A stretch of DNA of 5,495 nt from contig JANQRM010000080.1 of the NCBI GenBank assembly GCA_028284565.1, forward strand, positions 1 through 5,495, given 5' to 3'. Positions 1 through 5,083 of the stretch are shown piece by piece (positions within the stretch are counted from its first letter, which is position 1; each line of letters starts with the position of its first letter). Both the position numbers and the translations under genes were made by a program. The stretch comes from Anaerolineae bacterium (GTDB lineage: Bacteria; Chloroflexota; Anaerolineae; Aggregatilineales; Phototrophicaceae). Below the pieces are notes generated by a model. The model did no database searches and was not told the origin of the DNA. It was given only the letters and a program-made list of their open reading frames with translations.

Positions 1-1082
1 ACTTTATGTGCATCAGTCCCCAACGAGACTCGGTCAGCCGTCACAGAGGCGACTAAGGTCGTTCCAAACCCTGCAACGCCTTCTTCCGCTGTCGTCCAAT
101 CGACGGGGATACCCATCTCAGCTAGGGTAGCTTCGGAGGCAGAAAAGCCACAGCCAGCGATGCCCGTAACGACGAAGAAAAGTGCAGACTCTGATTCGTT
201 AAGCCTGCCTTCTGCAACGATATAGTGAGATTGAACCAGATAAAAGGGAATACTCAGCGCATTTGCAAATGAGACCTCAGCTGTTTTTGGTCTCAAAATG
301 AGTTGAGCATTTGGATAGTCAATGGTCGCAAGAAAATGCATCAGTAGGCGCGAACCGATGATGCCCTTAATTGGCAGATTATTAAAATCGCTTTGTAGAT
401 GTTGCAGATTCAAACTGTAGATTGGCAGATGGTGAATGTCGATATCACCTAAGCGCATAGTGTCAACTTTCCCCAACTGCATCTTCCCTTCCGTACCCCC
501 ACCAGAGCCACCCAGCGTCCCAGCAAATTCTGCGCCAAGTTGCATGGCGACTTCAGTATCAAGCATGACTTCTGCGCCACCTGTATCAAGGAGAAAAAGT
601 AGTGGGTCACTATCATTGATAGAGGCTTCAACAACTGGCAGAGGGTCAGTGATGACGAAGGGGATGTTGCTAGTTTCTACACCGTCGATTTGATATGGCT
701 TGTCCTTGCCAAAGAGTGCAAGGTGATGACCAAGAGCTTTCAAGTTATTAAACGGCGGGATAGGAATGGGTCCTGCCGCCTCTTTGAAGAATTGGGATGC
801 TTTAGGAAAGTCACCCAGTCGATAATAGGTCATAGCTAATAAATTCTTGAGTTCTGTACTAAAGAGCCACGTTTTTTCCAACCAATTGGCTTGGTCAAGT
901 GCGGTTTGTAGATAAGTCTCCGCTTCGTGGGGTTTATTGCGCCAAAGTGCGAGTTCGCCCAGTCGCATTAAAGCCTGTCTGTTCTGGGCGTTGGTATCAA
1001 GAAGTTCACGATAGGCTTGTTCAGCATCATTAAATTTTCCTTTGCGATAAAGCTCCTTTGCATTGGTGCGGGGCGTTTCCAT
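1..1082 (-). CDS. TPR protein with tandem retropepsin-like aspartyl protease domains (3' end missing)
   Basis: The frame is open from ATG at 1082 to the window edge (360 complete codons, no stop). Residues about 5-101 form roughly three TPR-like helical pairs (for example YRKGKFNDAEQAY, LALWRNKPHEAETYL, TYYRLGDFPKASQFF), a protein-binding scaffold. Residues about 135-265 form a retropepsin-like domain: the active-site motif LFLLDTGGA has its Asp at 166, a glycine-rich stretch near 189-199 sits where the flap would be, and the conserved hydrophobic-hydrophobic-Gly motif is GIIGSRLL near 240. A second, similar unit begins near residue 278, but its equivalent motif reads FFVVTGIAG, with Val305 in place of Asp. 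Bacterial proteins of this kind are annotated as aspartyl protease family proteins; substrates are mostly unknown. No signal peptide is visible, so it is probably cytoplasmic. The Shine-Dalgarno is weak (AGAAAG about 11 nt upstream). It is probably transcribed separately, since a terminator lies between it and the upstream operon. Confidence 0.85.
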   Translation of the reverse strand, partial: METPRTNAKELYRKGKFNDAEQAYRELLDTNAQNRQALMRLGELALWRNKPHEAETYLQTALDQANWLEKTWLFSTELKNLLAMTYYRLGDFPKASQFFKEAAGPIPIPPFNNLKALGHHLALFGKDKPYQIDGVETSNIPFVITDPLPVVEASINDSDPLLFLLDTGGAEVMLDTEVAMQLGAEFAGTLGGSGGGTEGKMQLGKVDTMRLGDIDIHHLPIYSLNLQHLQSDFNNLPIKGIIGSRLLMHFLATIDYPNAQLILRPKTAEVSFANALSIPFYLVQSHYIVAEGRLNESESALFFVVTGIAGCGFSASEATLAEMGIPVDWTTAEEGVAGFGTTLVASVTADRVSLGTDAHK

Positions 1083-1165
1083 AATCGTTACTGCTTTCTA
1101 ATCTTGATACTTGTTCCCTATTCGGCAGTACGTTATTAAACGGATGGAAGTTTCCTCTTTGAAAC

Positions 1166-1193
1166 AAAAAGGGCAAACTTTGTTAGTCTGCCC
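1166..1193 (-). terminator. Rho-independent terminator of the XRE/hydrolase operon
   Basis: On the minus strand, an 8-bp stem GGGCAGAC/GTTTGCCC with a 7-nt loop (1171-1193) is followed at once by TTTTTG (1166-1170). In minus-strand RNA the sixth pair is a G-U wobble and the stem is continuous. In plus-strand RNA the same position is an A-C mismatch and the U-tract would be on the wrong side, so the signal is directional. It lies 39 nt past the hydrolase stop codon and upstream of the next gene's start at 1082. Confidence 0.82.
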
Positions 1194-1232
1194 AAGGTAT
1201 AACTTACCAATGATTTTGCGAATTTCCATGAT

Positions 1233-2339
1233 TTATCGGCTTCTTAAAACATTCAGCCAATCCACTATATCCGCTAGGGGTGCATCTGCAATCGGGTAAA
1301 AGCCATCTTCGGCAAGTATCTCTGTCACACTTAAGGCATGTCCTAGCTCAGGATAGGTGTTAAGTGTCACGATGTCGGGTGCAGTCTCCTGTATCGCTTG
1401 GCTATTCGATACCGGAACCCAGCCGTCTTGTTCGCCATGAAGCAGGAGCGTCGGAATATTCGCTTCGGCAACCAACCCCGCAGTCGCAGTTCTGGCATCA
1501 ATCGGCGGTTGGAAGCGTCCCATATTCTGCAAAAAGAGCGCGATAGCCGGTTCCAATTCATCGTCGATATGGATTAACCCGTCCCCATTCTCGTCAACGA
1601 AACGGTTGGTGATCGGTGCATCCTCCGGCGAGCCGGGTTCATAGAAGAAAAAGGGAACCATCAACTGCACCGCACCTGCCGGAATATCAGCGACATCATC
1701 CAATGACAAGATTCCATCGCTATCCGTATCCACCATATTTCGCAAATAAGGCAAAGCAAGCTCTTGATACTGATAGGGCAGAATATCAGCCAGTGACCCA
1801 TTTGGCGCACCTTGCAGGATGAGTCCCGCAATATCATTGCGCATCGTGGCGACATTGGCGATGACCCATGCCCCTTCACTCCAACCATAGAGAAACACAT
1901 TCTCCTTGTCGATTTCTGGAAGGGTAAAGGCGAAATCAATCACCACATTCGCGTCGGCAATCAACGTGTCCAATGTCGTGGCTTGGATTTGTCCTGTGTC
2001 ATATTCGCCTAGTGCGTGGACTCCACGTTTGTTGAAGCGTAGTACACTATAGCCTGCATCGCTCAAGGTTTCGGCGATGGTCAAAAAGTTCCGCGAGAGG
2101 ATGTCACCTTCGGTTGTGAGCGTGGTGGCATCCATGTCATAGGGACCTGAGCCATGAAACAAGATGACCACAGGAACAGGTTCGCTTGGTTCAGACGGCA
2201 GGGTGAGCAGAGCTTGGCTCGTCCATCCGTCCATTTCAATCGTATAGTCTTGATTTCGATAGGTGGCTTCCTCATTGGCAAGGGAAACCAGACTGATTAT
2301 GCTGAAGATAATCAGAACAAGAAGATGTCGCATATTCAT
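1233..2339 (-). CDS. Exported alpha/beta hydrolase with two EF-hand-type calcium loops
   Basis: 368 residues. The N-terminus (residues 1-21, MNMRHLL then a hydrophobic core ending SLA) is a Sec-type signal peptide, with likely cleavage after Ala21, so the enzyme should be exported. The catalytic set of a serine hydrolase is complete: oxyanion-loop motif HGSGP at 62-66, nucleophile elbow GWSEG with Ser154, acid Asp305 in HGEQDGW, and His334 in ELGHALS. Between the nucleophile and the acid, where the cap or lid lies, are two calcium-loop sequences: DTDSDGILSLDD (204-215) and DENGDGLIHIDD (249-260). Both have ligand residues at loop positions 1, 3, 5 and 12 and Gly at 6. The fold is esterase/peptidase-like (dienelactone-hydrolase or prolyl-oligopeptidase type); the substrate cannot be read from sequence. 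The start at 2339 is preferred over the Met two codons later because GGAG at 2350-2353 is 10 nt away. It is the last gene of the four-gene operon. Confidence 0.93.
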   Translation of the reverse strand: MNMRHLLVLIIFSIISLVSLANEEATYRNQDYTIEMDGWTSQALLTLPSEPSEPVPVVILFHGSGPYDMDATTLTTEGDILSRNFLTIAETLSDAGYSVLRFNKRGVHALGEYDTGQIQATTLDTLIADANVVIDFAFTLPEIDKENVFLYGWSEGAWVIANVATMRNDIAGLILQGAPNGSLADILPYQYQELALPYLRNMVDTDSDGILSLDDVADIPAGAVQLMVPFFFYEPGSPEDAPITNRFVDENGDGLIHIDDELEPAIALFLQNMGRFQPPIDARTATAGLVAEANIPTLLLHGEQDGWVPVSNSQAIQETAPDIVTLNTYPELGHALSVTEILAEDGFYPIADAPLADIVDWLNVLRSR

Positions 2340-2346
2340 TTGTTAC

Positions 2347-2559
2347 TTACTCCAATCGGATGTCCTCTTCATCAGGGAAGAAGATGGTGTCGATACCTTG
2401 TTCAAAGAGTGTTGCCATCTTGAAGGCTAAGGTCAAGCTGGGATCATACTTGCCTTTTTCGATGGCGTTGATGGTTTGCCGACTGACTCCCAGACGGTCA
2501 GCCAGTTCCGCTTGTGACCAATCGCGTTCTGCGCGGAGAACTTTGAGTTTGTTCTTCAT
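2347..2559 (-). CDS. Short XRE-family (Cro/C1-type) transcriptional regulator
   Basis: 70 residues, almost entirely one HTH domain. The helix-turn-helix is at about 15-34 (SQAELADRLGVSRQTINAIE), followed by EKGKYDPSL, the typical continuation in small XRE regulators of the COG1476 type, and a short acidic tail (PDEEDIRLE). It is expected to bind DNA as a dimer. The start at 2559 is chosen although the frame extends upstream to 2625: the HTH family begins at MKNKLKVLR, and this ATG overlaps the stop of the preceding membrane-protein gene as ATGA, a translational-coupling arrangement. A weak GGCGG precedes it. The hydrolase follows after 7 nt. Small regulators of this kind are commonly paired with small integral membrane proteins; autoregulation at the promoter near 3168-3208 is an inference. 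Confidence 0.93.
   Translation of the reverse strand: MKNKLKVLRAERDWSQAELADRLGVSRQTINAIEKGKYDPSLTLAFKMATLFEQGIDTIFFPDEEDIRLE
2350..2353 (-). promoter_or_regulatory. Shine-Dalgarno for the hydrolase inside the XRE gene
   Basis: GGAG on the minus strand lies in the last codons of the XRE gene, 10 nt from ATG 2339. It supports that start over the in-frame ATG at 2333 (16 nt away) and shows that the hydrolase is translated from the same mRNA as the regulator. Confidence 0.65.
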
Positions 2560-2942
2560 GCATACCGCCGATTGGCAATGAATTGCCCGATGCCCCAGAA
2601 AGCAATCATCATGGGGAAGACCCAAATTAAATCGAATTGTGGAATATCGGCATTGCCCAAAAAGCCAACCGTGAAGGTAATCACACCCGTCATGCCCAAG
2701 CTAAAGGCAATGGCTTCCAGTTGGATACGTTGCTCCAATTCATCCAGACTTCGCACGAAGTCCAGATATGCCCAGATGCCAAACGGAATGGGCAGGACAG
2801 GCAGGATAGCAAGCGCAATGCGAAGGGCTTGTTCCTCCACTGAGCGTAGCAATGTGAGTGATAGGATGAGCAGACCGACATAGGCGATCATCACGACCAC
2901 AAAGCGTTTGCTATAAGTCCGCGAGGCTTGTTTCTTCGTCAT
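2556..2942 (-). CDS. Four-helix integral membrane protein, partner of the XRE regulator
   Basis: 128 residues with four predicted transmembrane helices, at about 14-33, 41-60, 79-97 and 104-123, and a basic N-terminus (MTKKQASRTYSKR). The loop between helices 2 and 3 holds the charged segment RSLDELEQRIQLEA (64-77). Similar segments recur in small bacterial membrane proteins encoded beside short XRE regulators, recalled from family knowledge and not checked here. The biochemical role is unknown; no catalytic or transport signature is visible. Its ATG overlaps the stop of the upstream 63-aa gene (ATGA, 2939-2942) and its own stop overlaps the XRE start (ATGA, 2556-2559), so the three genes are very likely translated in a coupled way. 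It could be a sensor or an effector controlled by the regulator; this is inference. Confidence 0.88.
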   Translation of the reverse strand: MTKKQASRTYSKRFVVVMIAYVGLLILSLTLLRSVEEQALRIALAILPVLPIPFGIWAYLDFVRSLDELEQRIQLEAIAFSLGMTGVITFTVGFLGNADIPQFDLIWVFPMMIAFWGIGQFIANRRYA

Positions 2943-3130
2943 GCGGTTGTGTCGCTTGATTCTTGCTCACGATTCCAGATCATGGCGAAGACCAGACCAA
3001 TCGCAACCCCAATACCGATTCCCACAGCCGAATCATTCAGGGCTTCCGTCATTGCAAAGCTCATCGCAATCCCAATCGCCACCGCAGGCGCGATATTCCA
3101 CTGACGTTTAGTGGGTGTTTCTGTTGACAT
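2939..3130 (-). CDS. Small two-helix membrane protein with a glycine-rich helix
   Basis: 63 residues: a polar N-terminus (MSTETPTKRQ), helix 1 at about 13-31, a short loop LNDS, helix 2 at about 35-52, then a polar tail. Helix 2 contains GIGIGVAIG (37-45), a small-residue spacing that favours tight helix packing or oligomerisation. No family is recognised. It is the first gene of the operon: the promoter and a good Shine-Dalgarno (AAAGGA, 8 nt before ATG) lie just upstream, and its stop overlaps the next start as ATGA. That coupling and placement make it a real gene despite its size. It may be an accessory subunit of the four-helix membrane protein encoded next. Confidence 0.85.
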   Translation of the reverse strand: MSTETPTKRQWNIAPAVAIGIAMSFAMTEALNDSAVGIGIGVAIGLVFAMIWNREQESSDTTA

Positions 3131-3138
3131 GCTGATGT

Positions 3139-3144
3139 TCCTTT
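3139..3144 (-). promoter_or_regulatory. Shine-Dalgarno of the operon's first gene
   Basis: AAAGGA on the minus strand, 8 nt from ATG 3130. It overlaps one of the GTAAAG boxes (3141-3146), so a protein bound there could also affect the leader. Confidence 0.7.
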
Positions 3145-3167
3145 ACTTAGTGTCAGACGATGACATC

Positions 3168-3196
3168 ACTGTAAAGCATATTTTATATTTTGTCAA
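3168..3196 (-). promoter_or_regulatory. Sigma70-type promoter of the XRE/membrane/hydrolase operon
   Basis: On the minus strand the -35 is a perfect TTGACA (3191-3196), followed by a 17-bp AT-rich spacer and TACAGT (3168-3173), which matches the -10 consensus at four of six positions including TA and the final T. The predicted transcript starts near 3161, giving a leader of about 30 nt that contains the Shine-Dalgarno. No other comparably good promoter is seen before the operon. Confidence 0.72.
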
Positions 3197-3208
3197 GTAA
3201 ACTTTACA
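3170..3208 (-). promoter_or_regulatory. Candidate operator: TGTAAAG-N25-CTTTACA bracketing the promoter
   Basis: On the minus strand TGTAAAG (3202-3208) lies just upstream of the -35 and its exact inverse CTTTACA (3170-3176) overlaps the -10. The upstream half is also part of a compact 11-bp palindrome, GTAAAGTTTAC (3197-3207), abutting the -35. Two further GTAAAG boxes occur nearby, at 3239-3244 and 3141-3146. Such placement is expected for a repressor site. The obvious candidate binder is the XRE protein of the same operon; this is inference, with no direct evidence for which protein binds. Confidence 0.5.
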
Positions 3209-3246
3209 TTTTGTCGCAATAACTTTCCTATATGGAAACTTTACTT

Positions 3247-3447
3247 GTCGTGATTGAAGACAAAACCACCAGATATAGTTAGCGTCGTTTCTTGATATTG
3301 GGTTTGAAATTCGTTGGTAAAATCCAACCTCTGAGGCGGAAATTTTGTTAAACTATAAATATCAAAACTATTAATCGCCCTGTTTTTGCCTGTTTATCAC
3401 GCCTCATTCTTCGTATATTTTCCGTTTCTTTTGTTTGAATCACATCC
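3247..3447. other. AT-rich intergenic stretch without a recognised gene
   Basis: Between the GNAT stop and the operon's control region there are about 200 bases with stops in all frames and no Shine-Dalgarno plus ATG pair worth calling. It must hold the 3' end of the manA-GNAT transcript, but no clear hairpin plus U-tract is visible. The only structured element noticed is the imperfect palindrome at 3319-3346. CCTGTTT occurs twice close together (3378-3396), too short to call a repeat. Confidence 0.5.
3319..3346. repeat. Imperfect palindrome downstream of the GNAT gene
   Basis: AAAATCC at the left end is mirrored by GGAAATTTT at the right, around CCTCTGAGG. In minus-strand RNA this could fold as a bulged stem ending in AUUUU, a weak terminator candidate for the manA-GNAT transcript. 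The central loop is very tight and the stem is interrupted, so the assignment is uncertain. Confidence 0.25.
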
Positions 3448-3921
3448 TTACTTCAAATCCATTGCCATATGTACCTCTGTAAAATTCCATTCTGATACAT
3501 AAATTCGTTCCACTTCTATAAAACCCATGCTTTGATACAAATTCAAGGCACTATACCAATCCGAATTTGTCTCTACCAACACTTGCACAAAACCTCGTTC
3601 ATTCGCTATCTCCAATAATCGTTGACTGATAATCTTTCCAATGCCTTGTCTCTGCCTATCCTTTGCCACAGAAACTCGAACAATTCTGGCAACTTCATCG
3701 CTTCCATGCTCTTTGATTAACATCCCACAGCCAATGATTTGACCATCTGATTCAACCACAATAATTGATGCACCCTGCTGAATATAATGTGTCTCTAGGT
3801 CATCTAAGTCTGGATTTAAGCCATCAATCAACACACCAAAACGCTGTTCCAACCCTGACAAAACCAACATTCTGACCGCTTCTTCATCCTCTGGTTGATA
3901 ATCTCGCAATTGCCAATTCAT
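3448..3921 (-). CDS. GNAT-family N-acetyltransferase
   Basis: 157 residues, the usual length for a single GNAT domain, which transfers an acetyl group from acetyl-CoA to an amine. The N-terminal part (MNWQLRDYQPEDEEAV) is the first strand and helix. The acetyl-CoA pyrophosphate-binding motif is RQRQGIGK at 89-96 (the Q/RxxGxG/A signature) after strand ARIVRVSVA. The C-terminal ALNLYQSMGF (125-134) supplies the Tyr often used as general acid (Tyr129). The acceptor substrate cannot be told. The start at 3921 is chosen over the in-frame ATG at 3948 because GGGGAG lies 7 nt upstream of 3921, while no Shine-Dalgarno precedes 3948, and GNAT domains begin at this point. It follows manA by 45 nt with no terminator between, so the two are probably co-transcribed; no functional link to mannose metabolism is evident. 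Confidence 0.92.
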   Translation of the reverse strand: MNWQLRDYQPEDEEAVRMLVLSGLEQRFGVLIDGLNPDLDDLETHYIQQGASIIVVESDGQIIGCGMLIKEHGSDEVARIVRVSVAKDRQRQGIGKIISQRLLEIANERGFVQVLVETNSDWYSALNLYQSMGFIEVERIYVSEWNFTEVHMAMDLK

Positions 3922-3928
3922 TACTTTG

Positions 3929-3934
3929 CTCCCC
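3929..3934 (-). promoter_or_regulatory. Shine-Dalgarno deciding the GNAT start
   Basis: GGGGAG on the minus strand, 7 nt before ATG 3921. It lies inside the nine-codon extension that would result from starting at 3948, which argues that the shorter protein is the real one. Confidence 0.75.
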
Positions 3935-3966
3935 TGTGCATTCGTCACACAGGTTTTACACTCAGA

Positions 3967-4938
3967 CTATGCCAATTTCCCTCTTTGAAATGACACCAAT
4001 GCCTCACCCTTGCCCGCTAAGGTATAGTCCTCCATACACGCCGGAATCAACACAGTCCTACCCAAGCCGAATTCAACCGATACCCCCTCTGATTCCACAG
4101 CTAAACCCCCTTCAATACAGGTCAACGCATGAAAACGTCCGTTGTTCTCAATCGTCACACTAAAATCATCCACCCGATGCAACAAAGTCTGGAAATATTC
4201 TCCCGCTACCACGACTTGCATCTGGCTCTCGGTTTCCTCAATCTGCTTGATTTCTGGCAAGGTTGTTAAATTTGATACTGCCACCCCTTTGTCGATATGC
4301 AAGTCTCTTGGTTTGCCATCTAGTCCCATGCGTCCCCAATCATACAGCCGATAAGTCAAATCACTCGATTGTTGAATCTCATAAATCAGAATGCCATCCC
4401 CCAAGGCATGGACTGTATTTGCTTGTAGATACAAGACATCGCCTTTTTGTACATCCGCTTTGACAAGCAAATCTTCCAATCGATTATCCCGAATTGCCTC
4501 TGCCATCGCCTCTTGTGACGTTCCCGATTCAACACCAATCACCAATTGGGCATTTGGCTCTGCCGATAACACAATCCAAGCTTCTGTTTTCCCACGCGGA
4601 AAATTTTCAAGTCGCTGTGCCTGTTCATCATTTGGATGCACCTGCACCGACAGCCAATCATTCGCATCCAAGAACTTCGCCAACAATGGAAAGCCTTCTG
4701 CCGGATCATTTCCTTCACCACAGAGCAATGTGCCAAACTCCGCCAGCACATCACCCAACGTTTTGCCTGCAAACTCGCCATTTTCAATCGTTGCTGTGTC
4801 ATGTAACTCCCATGACTCACCATAGGGTTCATCAGTTGGTAAATCTTTCCCCAAGACGGTTTCTAATTTCCGCCCACCCCAAACTTTCGTATGCAGACTT
4901 GGTTGCAATAACAGTGGATATAACTCATGGTCGCTCAT
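3967..4938 (-). CDS. manA: Mannose-6-phosphate isomerase, type I (zinc-dependent)
   Basis: 323 residues, the length of the short bacterial (Bacillus-like) type I enzymes, which interconvert mannose 6-phosphate and fructose 6-phosphate in the cytoplasm, feeding GDP-mannose synthesis or mannose catabolism. The N-terminal block LYPLLLQPSLHTKVWGGRKL is typical. The zinc ligands are visible: Gln99 and His101 in QVHPNDEQ, Glu119 in GKTEAW, and His177 in NTVHALGDG. The active-site segment LTYRLYDWGR (194-203) supplies the catalytic Arg197. A C-terminal jelly-roll half follows (HALTCIEGG, RTVLIPA). The start at 4938 is preferred: the family begins close to it and GTGAG/GAGAG lies 4-6 nt upstream. An in-frame ATG at 4959 would add seven residues but has only a weak upstream signal. 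It is first in a pair with the GNAT gene and divergent from the SDR gene. No promoter is obvious in the 145-bp gap for this direction. Confidence 0.96.
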   Translation of the reverse strand: MSDHELYPLLLQPSLHTKVWGGRKLETVLGKDLPTDEPYGESWELHDTATIENGEFAGKTLGDVLAEFGTLLCGEGNDPAEGFPLLAKFLDANDWLSVQVHPNDEQAQRLENFPRGKTEAWIVLSAEPNAQLVIGVESGTSQEAMAEAIRDNRLEDLLVKADVQKGDVLYLQANTVHALGDGILIYEIQQSSDLTYRLYDWGRMGLDGKPRDLHIDKGVAVSNLTTLPEIKQIEETESQMQVVVAGEYFQTLLHRVDDFSVTIENNGRFHALTCIEGGLAVESEGVSVEFGLGRTVLIPACMEDYTLAGKGEALVSFQRGKLA

Positions 4939-5013
4939 TCGACTCTCACTTTCGAACATTATCGCTTAGAACATAGAGCATACACCGTCACCATGATTAA
5001 TGCTCATGCGTTT

Positions 5014-5043
5014 TTGGGAATTCATCTCCCTGATCTGTATAAT
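5014..5043 (+). promoter_or_regulatory. Sigma70-type promoter of the SDR gene
   Basis: A perfect -10 TATAAT (5038-5043) is preceded, after 18 bp, by TTGGGA (5014-5019), a four-of-six match to the -35. The predicted start near 5050 gives a leader of about 34 nt before ATG 5084. The region 4939-5083 between the divergent genes otherwise holds only short inverted repeats. Confidence 0.6.
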
Positions 5044-5046
5044 CAA

Positions 5047-5071
5047 TCGATGTTTATCGACTGAAAATCAG
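5047..5071 (+). repeat. Two short inverted repeats in the SDR leader
   Basis: TCGAT-GTTT-ATCGA (5047-5060) is a perfect 5-bp inverted repeat right at the predicted transcription start, followed directly by CTGA-AAA-TCAG (5061-5071). They could be an operator or small leader hairpins in front of the weak ribosome site AGAAAG (5070-5075). Arms of this length are common by chance. Confidence 0.3.
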
Positions 5072-5083
5072 AAAGTACAACAA

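Noticed and set aside
436..693. 85-codon open frame on the plus strand inside the TPR/retropepsin gene
   Set aside because: Ser/Pro-rich shadow of the DTGG-containing coding frame; no Shine-Dalgarno and no recognisable domain.
2560..2625. N-terminal extension of the XRE protein
   Set aside because: It would overlap the membrane-protein gene by about 70 bp in another frame, adds no HTH residues and ignores the ATGA coupling at 2556-2559.
2572..2883. 103-codon plus-strand frame opposite the four-helix membrane protein
   Set aside because: The minus-strand gene has four membrane helices and coupled ATGA overlaps on both sides; the opposite frame is its antisense shadow.
2347..2942. Toxin-antitoxin pair made of the XRE protein and the membrane protein
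   Set aside because: The order (membrane protein first, XRE second) and the four-helix 128-aa partner do not match known small-toxin families; the regulator/membrane-module reading is simpler.
3378..3396. CCTGTTT occurring twice as a possible repeat array
   Set aside because: Only two 7-bp copies in AT-rich DNA, with no third copy or regular spacing; not distinguishable from chance.
4494..4976. 160-codon open frame on the plus strand, antisense to manA
   Set aside because: It lies opposite a clearly conserved manA with all zinc ligands, has Pro/His-rich low-similarity content typical of an antisense frame, and lacks a ribosome site.
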